Part shown: positions 55,521 to 64,000 of the stretch, in pieces | Layout: each line of letters starts with the position of its first letter | Position numbering within the stretch: position 1 is the first letter of the stretch | NCBI RefSeq assembly: GCF_000708885.1 | Contig: NZ_JEOE01000002.1 | Location: 1 to 64,000, forward strand | Origin: Cellulomonas sp. HZM | GTDB lineage: Bacteria; Actinomycetota; Actinomycetes; Actinomycetales; Cellulomonadaceae | Reading direction: 5' to 3' | Length of the DNA: 64,000 nt | Made by a program: the position numbers and the translations under genes | Notes under the pieces: generated by a model | The model's database searches: none | Seen by the model: only the letters and a program-made list of their open reading frames with translations | Told to the model about the DNA's origin: nothing

Positions 55521-56540
55521 CTACAGCTCGATCGTCATCAGGCGCGACCCGTGCGTCACCTCGTAGCCGAGGCTCGCGTACAGCCCGTGCGCACCGCTCG
55601 GGTTGGCGGTGTCGACGTCCAGCGCGGCGAACTGCATGCCGTCCTCGCGGTACGCGAGCATCCCCGCGACGAGGAGCGCCACGGCGATCCCCCGTCCGCG
55701 GTGCGCGGGCCGCACACCCAGCAGGTCGCAGTACCCGTACGTGTACCCGACGACGTCCCAGTCCTGCTCGTACCGGCTCGAGAGCTGGTAGCCGACGACG
55801 TCGCCCGACGCCTCGTCGACCGCGACGAAGCTCCACGACGGCACCTGCAGCGTGCGTCCTTGCGCCCACTGCTCGGCCGTCTGGGGCTGGCTCCCCCAGT
55901 GGTCCGCGAACGCCTCGTTGTGCGCGAGCCGCGTCGCGTCGTCGAGCGCCTGCGTCCACGGCGTCACGACGACTCCCGACGGCGCTCCCCCGACCGGGAC
56001 GCCCGACCCGAGCGACCGCCGCATCTGCGTGTAGTAGCGGATGGGCGAGAAGCCGGCCCGCGCGGCGAGCGCGACGGTCGACGTCGCGTCGTCCTCCACG
56101 TAGATGCCGATCCTCGCCGGGACGTCCTTGCCGGACTCCGCGATGCGCTGGCGCCCGCGACCCTGCGACCAGGCGAGCAGCGCCGTCCCGACGCCGCGCC
56201 CACGCCAGGCCGGGTCGACCCCGCCGCTGAGGAACGCGCGCACCGTCGTGGTGTCACCGGGCGGCTGCTGCACGGTCGCCCACGCCCTCAGCGTCCCCGT
56301 CTCGTCCCAGCCGCCCAGGGAGTCGGTGGACAGGTCGAGCGCGGGGTCCGCGAGCGACTCCTCGAGCTCGTCGCGCGACGTGCGGTACGGGCACCGGTCG
56401 GCGTCCTCGACCGCGGCGACCAGCCGGAACAGCTCGGCGACGTGCTCGGGGGCCAGCGGGCGCCACGCCAGGCCGAGCGCGGCGTCGGGGACGTCGAGCG
56501 AGTGCGGTGCTGCGACGCGGTCAGCAAGGGTCGAGGTCAT
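55521..56540 (-). CDS. Two-domain GNAT family N-acetyltransferase
   Basis: 339 aa in two tandem GNAT modules. The first has AWRGRGVGTALLAWS (about 110-125), the second has AHRGRGIAVALLVAGML (about 275-290), each with the acetyl-CoA pyrophosphate loop. This tandem build is shared with mycothiol synthase MshD, but I do not see enough to assign that activity. Monocistronic on the minus strand between the lysoplasmalogenase and topoisomerase genes. Confidence 0.83.
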   Translation of the reverse strand: MTSTLADRVAAPHSLDVPDAALGLAWRPLAPEHVAELFRLVAAVEDADRCPYRTSRDELEESLADPALDLSTDSLGGWDETGTLRAWATVQQPPGDTTTVRAFLSGGVDPAWRGRGVGTALLAWSQGRGRQRIAESGKDVPARIGIYVEDDATSTVALAARAGFSPIRYYTQMRRSLGSGVPVGGAPSGVVVTPWTQALDDATRLAHNEAFADHWGSQPQTAEQWAQGRTLQVPSWSFVAVDEASGDVVGYQLSSRYEQDWDVVGYTYGYCDLLGVRPAHRGRGIAVALLVAGMLAYREDGMQFAALDVDTANPSGAHGLYASLGYEVTHGSRLMTIEL

Positions 56541-56606
56541 GCCAGCCACCCTCGCGGGCGTCAGCCACCCGGGCAAGCCGATTTGCGCGGATGCCGGCGC
56601 CGGCCC

Positions 56607-58736
56607 TCACGCGTCGATGCGGCTGCGGTCCAGGTTCTGCGCCCCGGCGATGAGGAAGTCCTTGCGGGGCGCGACGTCGGACCCCATGAGCAGCTCGAAG
56701 ATCTCCTCGGCTCGCTGGGCGGCCTCCACGGTCACGCGGCGCAGCGTGCGGTGGCGCGGGTCCATCGTCGTCTCCGCGAGCTGGTCAGCGTCCATCTCCC
56801 CGAGACCCTTGTACCGCTGGATGTCGTCCTTGTACCGCCGGCCGGAGCGGTCGAGCTTCTTGAGGGTCGCCGCGAGCTCTGCCTCCGAGTACGTGTAGAC
56901 GTACTCGTTCTTGCGGCCCCCGCCGCCGATCACCTCGATGCGGTGCAGCGGCGGCACCGCCGCGTACACGCGGCCGTCCTCGACGAGCGGACGCATGTAG
57001 CGGAAGAACAGCGTGAGCAGCAGGGTGCGGATGTGCGCGCCGTCGACGTCGGCGTCCGTCATCAGCACGATCTTGCCGTAGCGCGCCGCCTCGAGGTCGA
57101 ACGTGCGGCCCGAGCCCGCGCCGACCACCTGGATGATCGCGGCGCACTCGGCGTTCTTGAGCATGTCCGTGACGGACGCCTTCTGGACGTTGAGGATCTT
57201 GCCCCGGATCGGCAGCAACGCCTGGAAGTCCGAACTGCGCGCGAGCTTGGCGGTGCCGAGCGCGCTGTCACCCTCGACGATGAACAGCTCGCTGCGCTCG
57301 ACGTCGTCGATGCGGCAGTCCGCGAGCTTGGCCGGCAACGACGACGTCTCGAGCGCGTTCTTGCGGCGCGAGATCTCCTTCTGCTTGCGTGCCGACAGCC
57401 GCGCCCGCATCTCGCCGACGATCTTGTCGAGCAGCAGCGAGGACTGCGCCTTGTGGTCACGCTTCGGCGACGAGAAGATCGCGGCCAGCTCGGCGTCGAT
57501 GACCTTGCCGACGATCGCGCGCACCGGCGCGGTGCCGAGGACCTCCTTCGTCTGGCCCTCGAACTGCGGCTCGGCGAGGCGGACCGTGACGACGGCCGTG
57601 AGCCCCGCGAGCACGTCCTCCTTCTCGATGCGCTCGGTCGCTGCGTCCTTGGCCGAGATCTTCAGGCGGCGCGCGTTCGCGTCGACCTGCTTGCGCAGCG
57701 TCCGCAGGAGACCCGCCTCGAAACCGGCCAGGTGCGTCCCGCCCTTGGGCGTCGAGATGATGTTGACGAACGTGCGGACCTCGGTGTCGTACCCCGTGCC
57801 CCACCGCAGCGCGACGTCCACCTCGCACGTGCGGGCGACCTCCTGCGGCGTCATGTGCCCGCGGTCGTCGAGTACCGGGACCGTCTCCGTGAAGCTGCCC
57901 TCGCCCGTGAGGTGCCACGTGTCCGTCACGGCGGGGTCGGGCGCGAGGTGGTCCACGAAGTCGACGACGCCCCCGCTGTGGTGGAACGACTCCTCGTGCG
58001 GGCCGTCCGCGCCCGGCGTCCCTGCGATACCCCGCTCGTCGCGCACGACGAGCGTGAGCCCCGGCACCAGGAAGCTGGTCTGGCGGGCGCGCGTGACCAG
58101 CTCGTCGTACGAGAAGACCGCCGTCTTGGGGAAGATCTGCCGGTCGGCCCAGTACCGCACGCGCGTCCCCGTGCGAGCCCGCGCGACCTTGCCCACCACC
58201 GCGAGCTCGGAGCCCGAGACGAACGGCTCGAACACGGAGTCCGGCGAACGGCCGGCGCCGTCGTCGAAAACGCCCGGCTCGCCGCGGTGGAACGACATCC
58301 GGTGCGTGCGGCCGTCGCGGTCCACCTCGACGTCCAGCCGCGACGACAGCGCGTTCACGACCGATGCGCCGACGCCGTGCAGACCTCCCGACGCACCGTA
58401 CGAGCCACCGCCGAACTTGCCGCCCGCGTGCAGCTTGGTGAAGACGACCTCGACGCCCGTGAGCCCCGTCTTGGGCTCGACGTCCACCGGGATGCCGCGC
58501 GCGTTGTCGCGCACCTCGACCGACGAGTCGGAGTGCAGCACGATCTCGATGCGGTCGCCGAACCCCGCGAGCGCCTCGTCGACCGAGTTGTCGATGATCT
58601 CCCACAGGCAGTGCATGAGGCCGCGGCTGTCGGTCGTGCCGATGTACATGCCCGGGCGCTTGCGCACCGCCTCGAGGCCCTCGAGCACCGACAGGTGCCG
58701 GGCGGTGTAGCCGGACTGCGAGGAGGTGGTCGTCAC
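56607..58736 (-). CDS. parE: Type IIA topoisomerase subunit B, topoisomerase IV-like
   Basis: 709 aa. GHKL ATPase with IIDNSVDEALAG, DNARGIPVD and GGLHGVGASVVNALS; TOPRIM with EGDSALGTAKL and MTDADVDGAHI; C-terminal YKGLGEMDADQL. Partner of the parC-like protein at 52176. GTG start at 58736 with TACGAT (58744-58749) 7 nt upstream: leaderless. A 22-bp perfect palindrome lies a further 29 bp upstream. Confidence 0.9.
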   Translation of the reverse strand: MTTTSSQSGYTARHLSVLEGLEAVRKRPGMYIGTTDSRGLMHCLWEIIDNSVDEALAGFGDRIEIVLHSDSSVEVRDNARGIPVDVEPKTGLTGVEVVFTKLHAGGKFGGGSYGASGGLHGVGASVVNALSSRLDVEVDRDGRTHRMSFHRGEPGVFDDGAGRSPDSVFEPFVSGSELAVVGKVARARTGTRVRYWADRQIFPKTAVFSYDELVTRARQTSFLVPGLTLVVRDERGIAGTPGADGPHEESFHHSGGVVDFVDHLAPDPAVTDTWHLTGEGSFTETVPVLDDRGHMTPQEVARTCEVDVALRWGTGYDTEVRTFVNIISTPKGGTHLAGFEAGLLRTLRKQVDANARRLKISAKDAATERIEKEDVLAGLTAVVTVRLAEPQFEGQTKEVLGTAPVRAIVGKVIDAELAAIFSSPKRDHKAQSSLLLDKIVGEMRARLSARKQKEISRRKNALETSSLPAKLADCRIDDVERSELFIVEGDSALGTAKLARSSDFQALLPIRGKILNVQKASVTDMLKNAECAAIIQVVGAGSGRTFDLEAARYGKIVLMTDADVDGAHIRTLLLTLFFRYMRPLVEDGRVYAAVPPLHRIEVIGGGGRKNEYVYTYSEAELAATLKKLDRSGRRYKDDIQRYKGLGEMDADQLAETTMDPRHRTLRRVTVEAAQRAEEIFELLMGSDVAPRKDFLIAGAQNLDRSRIDA

Positions 58737-58777
58737 GGCACAGATCGTAGGCGAGCGCCCTGACAGCCCCGCGACGC

Positions 58778-58799
58778 CATGCCGCACCGGTGCGGCATG
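58778..58799. promoter_or_regulatory. 22-bp perfect palindrome in the parE/DUF7455 divergent region
   Basis: Arms CATGCCGCACC and its exact complement, with no spacer. It lies 28 bp upstream of the parE -10, next to the -35 position, and 137 bp upstream of the divergent small gene. Size and perfect symmetry suit an operator; a cruciform or an RNA hairpin is the alternative. Confidence 0.5.
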
Positions 58800-58935
58800 C
58801 GCGACCCCGCCGGTGCGCTCAGGTCCGACACAGACGGTCGCGACGAGGTCACGTTCGGGCGACGTTTCGTACGCGCGTAGCGAACCACCCCGTCTCGGTG
58901 ACATGGAACGCGGCATCGGATGGTTGTATGGATCC

Positions 58936-59163
58936 GTGACCACCACGACGACGACCACCCCGCTCACCGCAGCCGACCGCTGCGACCGTTGCGGCGCGCA
59001 GGCCTACGTCCGCGTCGTCCTGCCCGTCGGCGAGCTCCTGTTCTGCGCGCACCACGCGCGCGAGCACGCGCCCAAGTTCACAGCCGTGGCCGAGCACGTC
59101 CAGGACGAGACGGACCGCCTGCTCGCGGAGCACGGCGCAGGAGCCGGTGCGGCGTCGAGCTGA
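58936..59163 (+). CDS. DUF7455-like small zinc-ribbon protein
   Basis: 75 aa from the GTG at 58936 (an in-frame ATG lies at 58903). A run of six or seven Thr at the N-terminus is followed by CDRCGAQAYVRVVLPVGELLFCAHHAREH, giving a CxxC...CxxH metal site, then a helical tail. Small actinobacterial proteins of this type are strongly conserved next to the principal sigma factor gene; function unknown. Confidence 0.78.
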   Translation: MTTTTTTTPLTAADRCDRCGAQAYVRVVLPVGELLFCAHHAREHAPKFTAVAEHVQDETDRLLAEHGAGAGAASS

Positions 59164-59182
59164 CCGCACCCACCTCTGGCCT

Positions 59183-59270
59183 GAGGCCCCGGACCACTCG
59201 CTGGTCCGGGGCCTCGTGCGTCTGTCGGTGACGAGACGAGCCCGGACCCCTCACGGGGTCCGGGCTCGTC
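59183..59270. terminator. Two tandem perfect terminator hairpins
   Basis: First: 14-bp stem GAGGCCCCGGACCA/TGGTCCGGGGCCTC (59183-59215). Second: 16-bp stem (59235-59250 with 59255-59270, loop TCAC). They separate the small zinc-ribbon gene from the convergent sigA gene and can work in both directions. Confidence 0.85.
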
Positions 59271-59307
59271 GTCGGCTCGGATCCTGCGACCCGTCGGTCG
59301 CAGACCT

Positions 59308-60951
59308 TCAGTCGAGGTAGTCGCGCAGCACCTGCGAGCGCGACGGGTGGCGCAGCTTCGACATCGTCTTGGACTCGATCTGGCGGATGCGCTCACGCGT
59401 CACGCCGTAGACCTTCCCGATCTCGTCGAGCGTCTTCGGCTGGCCGTCCGTGAGGCCGAACCGCATCGACACGACACCGGCCTCGCGCTCGGACAGCGTG
59501 TCGAGCACCTGGTGCAGCTGCTCCTGCAGCAGCGTGAAGCTCACGGCGTCCGCGGGGACGACCGCCTCGGAGTCCTCGATGAGGTCACCGAACTCGCTGT
59601 CGCCGTCCTCGCCGAGGGGCGTGTGCAGCGAGATGGGCTCGCGACCGTACTTCTGGACCTCGACGACCTTCTCGGGCGTCATGTCCAGCTCCTTCGCCAG
59701 CTCCTCCGGCGTGGGCTCGCGGCCCAGGTCCTGGAGCATCTGGCGCTGGACGCGCGCGAGCTTGTTGATGACCTCGACCATGTGCACCGGGATACGGATG
59801 GTGCGGGCCTGGTCGGCCATGGCGCGCGTGATCGCCTGCCGGATCCACCACGTGGCGTACGTGGAGAACTTGTAGCCCTTGGTGTAGTCGAACTTCTCGA
59901 CCGCGCGGATCAGACCGAGGTTGCCCTCCTGGATGAGGTCCAGGAAGAGCATGCCGCGACCGGTGTAGCGCTTCGCGAGCGAGACCACGAGGCGCAGGTT
60001 GGCCTCGAGCAGGTGGTTCTTGGCACGACGACCGTCCTGCGCGATCCACTCGAGCTCACGGCGCAGCTTGGGCTCCATCGTCGTGCCGGAACCGAGGCGC
60101 TCCTCCGCGAACAGGCCGGCCTCGATGCGCTTCGCGAGCTCGACCTCCTGCTCGGCGTTCAGCAGCGCGACCTTGCCGATCTGCTTGAGGTAGTCCTTGA
60201 CCGGGTCGGCGGTGGCACCCGCGGTGACGACCTGCTGCGCAGGCGCGTCGTCGTCGTCGGCGTCCGAGTAGACGAAGCCCGAGTCCTCGGACTCCTCCTG
60301 GTCGCCCGCGGCCTTCGGCTTGGTCTCGCCGTCCTCCGACTCGCTCTCCTCGTCGTTCTCGTCGACGACGACGTCCTCGACCTCGACCTCCTCGAGCTCC
60401 GGCGTGGCCTCCGCGTCGTCGCCCTCGGCCTCGTCGTCGGCCTTCTTCGACGTCTTCTTCGGACCGGCCTTGGCGGCCGCGGTCTTCGTCGTCGCGGAGG
60501 TCGCCTTGGCGGTGGCGGCCTTCGTGGCGGCGGACCGGGTCGCACGCTTCGCGGCAGGCTTCGCCTCGGCGTCCTGACCGTCGACGTCGGCGGCCTGAGC
60601 CGCGCCGTCCCCCGCGCCGCCGGCGGCAGCGGACTTCGTCGAGGCCTTCGTCGTACGCCGCGTCGCGGTCGAGGTGGCGGCCGCGACGCTCGCCTTCGCG
60701 GTCGTACGGGCGCTCGTGCTCGTCGCCGCGACGGCGCGCTGCGCGACCGGCTCGCTCACCGTGATGCCCGCGGTAGCGAAGCCGCGCACGACGGCACGCA
60801 GGCGCTTGGCGTCCTGGACGTCGGCGGCCTCGCACGCGGCGCGCAACTCCTCGGCGCCGACGCTGCCGTGGGTCTTGCCGCGGACGACAAGCTCCTGGAG
60901 CGCGGGGTGCTCGAACTCACGCGGAAGTGCGGGATGCGGGGTCTGGGGCAC
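59308..60951 (-). CDS. sigA: Principal RNA polymerase sigma factor
   Basis: 547 aa from a GTG with AAAGG upstream. The C-terminal ~300 residues hold the sigma-70 core: region 1.2 ([11 protein letters not shown]), 2 ([19 protein letters not shown]), 3 ([12 protein letters not shown]) and 4 ([20 protein letters not shown]). The N-terminal ~240 residues are unusual in composition: a short globular region 1.1-like head, a Lys/Ala/Thr-rich histone-like stretch (about 70-170), then a strongly acidic one (about 170-240). A long N-terminal extension is typical of HrdB/MysA-type actinobacterial factors. Confidence 0.96.
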   Translation of the reverse strand: MPQTPHPALPREFEHPALQELVVRGKTHGSVGAEELRAACEAADVQDAKRLRAVVRGFATAGITVSEPVAQRAVAATSTSARTTAKASVAAATSTATRRTTKASTKSAAAGGAGDGAAQAADVDGQDAEAKPAAKRATRSAATKAATAKATSATTKTAAAKAGPKKTSKKADDEAEGDDAEATPELEEVEVEDVVVDENDEESESEDGETKPKAAGDQEESEDSGFVYSDADDDDAPAQQVVTAGATADPVKDYLKQIGKVALLNAEQEVELAKRIEAGLFAEERLGSGTTMEPKLRRELEWIAQDGRRAKNHLLEANLRLVVSLAKRYTGRGMLFLDLIQEGNLGLIRAVEKFDYTKGYKFSTYATWWIRQAITRAMADQARTIRIPVHMVEVINKLARVQRQMLQDLGREPTPEELAKELDMTPEKVVEVQKYGREPISLHTPLGEDGDSEFGDLIEDSEAVVPADAVSFTLLQEQLHQVLDTLSEREAGVVSMRFGLTDGQPKTLDEIGKVYGVTRERIRQIESKTMSKLRHPSRSQVLRDYLD

Positions 60952-61006
60952 GAACGACCTTTCGGCAGCGCGACTCCCGGGCAGGGGAACCGGGAGGTGT
61001 AGGGAT

Positions 61007-61012
61007 ATTGTA
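61007..61012 (-). promoter_or_regulatory. -10 hexamer TACAAT of sigA
   Basis: Near-consensus -10 about 56 nt upstream of the sigA GTG in the 268-bp gap before the next gene; no clear -35 is visible. The leader would be about 50 nt. Confidence 0.55.
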
Positions 61013-61219
61013 CTTTGCCGATCCGCTCCGGGACGCGCGTCGCGGGCACATCGAGGCGCTCGTCGGTGGCGGGATGGTGAGGGATCGACCTGCCGCCCCT
61101 AGCCCTGCGGGCGGCCGTCCGGTGTCACAACGACCGAGCCCCCCGCAAGATTCCCCGGCACGCCGGCGCCTCGGTACCGCCGTCGAGGTCGTGGCCTCCG
61201 GCGGGAGGTCCTCGTCCGC

Positions 61220-61612
61220 TCAGGCCTGCGGCTTGACCGTCAGCACGGGGCACGGCGCGTCGAACAGGACCCGCTGCGCGTTCGCGCCGAGGATCAGCTT
61301 CCCCACGGGGCTGCGACGACGCAGCCCGATCACGACCAGCTCCGCGGAGACTTCTTCCGCGGTCGCGATGAGGTCGTCGGCGACATCCCCACCGTCCAGG
61401 AGGCGGATCTCGTGCGGCGTCCCTTCGTCCGTGAGCCGACGGCCGACGGCCTCGAGCTCGGCATCTGCCGACGCACGCTGCTCGGGCGGCTCGTCCCCAC
61501 GCATGCTCACAACGACGACGACCGACGTGCCTCGCGTCGACGCCTCGGCGACGGCCGCGTCGAGTGCGGCTCTGCCCTCCGGCGTGGCGAGGTATCCGAC
61601 GACGATGCCCAT
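61220..61612 (-). CDS. Universal stress protein
   Basis: 130 aa; GAGGGAG before the ATG. USP fold with VVGYLATPEGRAAL at the N-terminus (beta-1 and the Ala/Asp position) and the nucleotide-binding C-terminal motif GLRRRSPVGKLILGANAQRVL ... APCPVLTVKP. The Gly spacing suggests ATP binding. Stands alone upstream of sigA. Confidence 0.9.
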   Translation of the reverse strand: MGIVVGYLATPEGRAALDAAVAEASTRGTSVVVVVSMRGDEPPEQRASADAELEAVGRRLTDEGTPHEIRLLDGGDVADDLIATAEEVSAELVVIGLRRRSPVGKLILGANAQRVLFDAPCPVLTVKPQA

Positions 61613-61754
61613 CTCACACTCCCTCGGTCGCACCGGGGTGGTACCGGCACGCGGGCGTGACGCTACCGGAGCACGCGCCCCGCCACGACCGGACCACCGC
61701 CACGACCCCGTGCGAGCGGCGACGCTCGTCCTTGCTCGCACCGGCGCCGCGGGG

Positions 61755-62876
61755 TCACACGCGCGTCCACCCGGGTCCGACGCCGTGCTCGAGGAGGTCC
61801 TGGAGCAGGTGACCGAGCCGGTAGTCGTCGTCGTGCCGCAGGGCGGTCTCCAGCAGCACGGCGCACCGCGCACCCTCGCCCGCCCACCACGCGAGCAGCG
61901 CGAGGAGCGTGAGCGCCGGCGCCTGCGCCCCGGCCCGACCGTGCGCGACCACGTGCTCGAGGACGCGCCGGTGCAGCACCGCCTCGTCGTGGTCGGGCGC
62001 GACGCCGACGTCCGCGTCGATCACCCGCCGCAACGCCGAGCCCATCGCCGCGTCGTCGGCCGGTTCGGGGTGTCCGGCGGCGACGGACCGCTCGGCGAGG
62101 TCGTCGGTGCCGGGGATCAGCGACACGAGCACGGCGTCGCGGACCCTGCGGTCGGCGAGCGCGGCCTCGAGCCGTCCCCAACGCACGTGCGCGAGCCCCG
62201 GCTCACCCTCGTCGCGCGCGATCTCCACCGCGTCGCGCCACGTCGACAGACCGGCGAGCCGCCACGCCGCGAGCTCCCCAGGGGACGTCGCCGCGGCGCC
62301 GCGCGCCTCCCAACGCCGTCGCACCCGCGCGACGGAGCGTCTCCGGTCCGTGCTCGCTCGCCCGATCCTGCCGAGCGCCTCTCGCGACTCCGCGACCACC
62401 GACCCCGCGAGCACCATGCGCGCGCCGACCTGCGTCGCATCGAGCTCCCACAGAGGTCGACCACCGGCCGGGCAGCACGACATGTCGCGGCAGTCGAGGT
62501 CCAGGTAGCCCGTCGGCGTCACGACGTGCACCTCGACCTCGCCGAACGGTGCGTGCGCGGCGTCACGCAGGTGCGCGACGGCCTGGACCAGGCGGCCCGG
62601 GGCGTAGCGCGGGTCGGGACCGTCGTCGTACACCGCGCACCGCAGCCGCGCCGCCCGGTCTCGGTCCATGAGGCTCACCACGGACCGCGCCACCTGTGGG
62701 CCCGCCACGGGGTCCGCCAGGTGCTCGAGGTCCACGCGCATGACGAGGCCGACGCGTCCGCGCGGCTCGCGCAGGCCGACGACGACGACGCTCTCACGGG
62801 GGCGGAACCCCAACCTGTGCGGGATGAGGGCCAGCAGCTCGCGGGGCTCGTTGACGCGGAGGGTCTCGGTGTCCAT
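61755..62876 (-). CDS. DUF4192 family protein
   Basis: 373 aa; ATG at 62876 (GTG/ATG at 62894 possible). LLALIPHRLGFRPRESVVVVGL at the N-terminus and a C-terminal helical half with LLALLAWWAGEGARCAVLLETAL ... YRLGHLLQDLLEHG are the DUF4192 hallmarks, seen across actinobacteria. Function unknown. It has many Arg/Ala residues in the middle and a DCRDMSCCP cysteine cluster near residue 145. Confidence 0.82.
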   Translation of the reverse strand: MDTETLRVNEPRELLALIPHRLGFRPRESVVVVGLREPRGRVGLVMRVDLEHLADPVAGPQVARSVVSLMDRDRAARLRCAVYDDGPDPRYAPGRLVQAVAHLRDAAHAPFGEVEVHVVTPTGYLDLDCRDMSCCPAGGRPLWELDATQVGARMVLAGSVVAESREALGRIGRASTDRRRSVARVRRRWEARGAAATSPGELAAWRLAGLSTWRDAVEIARDEGEPGLAHVRWGRLEAALADRRVRDAVLVSLIPGTDDLAERSVAAGHPEPADDAAMGSALRRVIDADVGVAPDHDEAVLHRRVLEHVVAHGRAGAQAPALTLLALLAWWAGEGARCAVLLETALRHDDDYRLGHLLQDLLEHGVGPGWTRV

Positions 62877-63047
62877 GCCGACACGCAAGCGCACGGGCTG
62901 CGTTCACGCGGCCCGTCCCGGGCAGATGTGCACGGCGCAGCGGGCTGCCCGTGCCTGTGGACGGTTCGACGGGCGGCGGCAGGACGACGAGGTCCGGGGC
63001 GGGGTCCGGGTCCACGCGCGCTCGGCACGCACGGCTACCCTGGCCCG

Positions 63048-63617
63048 ATGCCCCGCCCGAGCACGGCCACGCACCTCGCCCGGCACCGAGGGCGACCCGT
63101 CGTCCGCCGCACCCGCGCCGCGCGCCGCGTGACGGTCGCTGCAGCGCTCGTCGCCCTCGCCTGCGCCGCGTGCTCGACGAGCGCACCCGCGGACCTGGGC
63201 TCGAGCGCCGGCACGACGATCGAGGCACCCGCCCCGACGCCCACGGAGTCGCTGCTCGCGAGCGACGACCCGACGACGTCGACGGTCGGCGGCCTCGCCC
63301 CCGGATTCCCCAGCGACCTGTTCCCCGTGCCCGCCGGAGCGCACGTGCTCGTCTCGTCGGCGACGCCTGACGGCGACCTCACGGACGTGAGCCTCAACCT
63401 CACCACCGACGCCTCGACGAAGGAGCTCCTCGCCGACGTCCGGGGCCCGCTCCTCGACGCGGGGTTCACGGAGAAGACGCCCGACGAGAAGGAACCGCAG
63501 CTCGCGGCGCAGGCCGCGTTCACGCGGGACGGCGCCAAGGAGATCGTCATCCTCGGCATCCTCGACCGGGACGGCACGCGCACGCTCACGCTGAGCGGCA
63601 CCGTCTCGACCTCCTGA
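63048..63617 (+). CDS. Small exported protein, possible lipoprotein
   Basis: 189 aa. Basic N-terminal ~28 residues, hydrophobic VTVAAALVALACAAC (28-42), then a Thr/Pro/Ser-rich linker and a compact C-terminal domain. Cys39 and Cys42 lie where a lipobox would be, but neither context fits the strict LxxC pattern, so lipid attachment is uncertain. TACCCT (63036-63041) lies 6 nt before the ATG. Function unknown. Confidence 0.72.
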   Translation: MPRPSTATHLARHRGRPVVRRTRAARRVTVAAALVALACAACSTSAPADLGSSAGTTIEAPAPTPTESLLASDDPTTSTVGGLAPGFPSDLFPVPAGAHVLVSSATPDGDLTDVSLNLTTDASTKELLADVRGPLLDAGFTEKTPDEKEPQLAAQAAFTRDGAKEIVILGILDRDGTRTLTLSGTVSTS

Positions 63618-63657
63618 CCGGCGTCGGGTCGTCTCGGTCCGCCGTAGGCTGCGGGTC

Positions 63658-64000
63658 GTGAACCTCGACGCAGCTGCCCCGACCGAGGACGTGCGCGCGG
63701 GGGTCGACGCGGTGCTCGCGGCGCAGGTCGGCGCGGTGCGCCGCACGCTCGCGAGCATGAGCCCGGATGCCGCTCCCCTGTGCGACGCGCTCGAGCGGAT
63801 GCTCTCGGGCGGCAAGCGCCTGCGTGCGGCGTTCTGCTACTGGTCGTGGCGCGCCCACGGCGGGGACCCCGCGTCGCCTGACGCCGACGACGTGCTGCGG
63901 GTGGGTGCCGCGCTCGAGCTCTTCCAGGCCGCCGCGCTGTTCCACGACGACGTCATGGACGACTCCGACACCCGACGCGGGCAGCCGGCCGCCCACCGGG
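63658..64000 (+). CDS. Polyprenyl diphosphate synthase, 3' end outside window
   Basis: Only the first 114 codons are present, from a GTG 7 nt after TAGGCT (63645-63650). GGKRLRAAF binds the isoprenyl diphosphate and HDDVMDDSDTRRGQPA is the first Asp-rich motif (DDxxD) of trans-prenyl transferases. Likely a GGPP or longer-chain synthase for menaquinone or carrier lipids, drawing on the MEP pathway (dxs). Confidence 0.9.
   Translation, partial: MNLDAAAPTEDVRAGVDAVLAAQVGAVRRTLASMSPDAAPLCDALERMLSGGKRLRAAFCYWSWRAHGGDPASPDADDVLRVGAALELFQAAALFHDDVMDDSDTRRGQPAAHR

Noticed and set aside
54684-58763. 1359-codon plus-strand open frame opposite lysoplasmalogenase, GNAT and parE
   Set aside because: Antisense to three well-supported genes; no recognisable domain.

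Overview
The window is very GC-rich DNA, densely packed with genes and full of ATGA/GTGA start-stop overlaps. It codes for actinobacterial signature families: SepH, DUF3000, DUF3159, DUF3710, DUF3093, DUF4193, DUF4192, DUF5998, a DUF222/HNH protein, a TRIC-type channel and a GNAT/acyl-CoA ligase fusion. Together with pyruvate formate-lyase and a FliA-like promoter, this points to a motile, facultatively anaerobic member of the Micrococcales, most likely Cellulomonas or a close relative. The genus is an inference. Coding is mostly core genome. I saw no rRNA, tRNA, CRISPR, insertion sequence or prophage.

Layout. 1-2.7 kb: end of a DUF222/HNH protein, then ZapE. 2.7-9.2 kb: an assimilatory sulfate reduction operon (sulfite reductase, a 46-aa CxxC protein, cysH, cysD, cysN, a siroheme synthase fusion). 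It is preceded by a 465-bp leader that encodes a poly-cysteine mini-ORF, two perfect hairpins and a hairpin over the Shine-Dalgarno. 9.3-17.2 kb: a RibD-like reductase, a zinc metallopeptidase, an ATP-grasp ligase coupled to gnd, DUF3000, a LuxR-type regulator behind a FliA-like promoter, and RNase D. 17.2-20.6 kb: fadAB for beta-oxidation behind a 16-bp operator-like palindrome. 21.4-29.3 kb: pflBA, dxs, a DUF4126 protein and GuaB1. 29.2-32.4 kb: a coupled run of GATase, Nudix and APH genes, then a frameshifted alpha/beta hydrolase. 32.5-35.6 kb: aconitase with a MarR-type operator.

35.7-61 kb: a long housekeeping block. From my memory of gene order it resembles M. tuberculosis Rv2689c-Rv2703: RNA methyltransferase, KimA-like K+ transporter, two TrkA/RCK proteins (CeoB, CeoC), DUF3159, OB-fold, DUF3710, dut, DUF3093, DUF4193, suhB and, further on, the principal sigma factor. 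Between suhB and sigA lie TRIC, sepH, tdk, a phosphodiesterase, DUF5998, a GNAT/CoA-ligase fusion, a topoisomerase IV-type parC/parE pair, a lysoplasmalogenase and an acetyltransferase. The window ends with a universal stress protein, DUF4192, a small exported protein and the start of a polyprenyl diphosphate synthase.

Regulatory themes. Many start codons sit 6-8 nt after a TAnnnT hexamer, so leaderless transcription looks common. Convergent genes are separated by perfect long GC hairpins. The strongest candidate for a little-described system is the cysteine-sensing leader of the sulfate reduction operon. Second are the K+ transporter/RCK set and the FliA-like control of the half-receiver LuxR protein.
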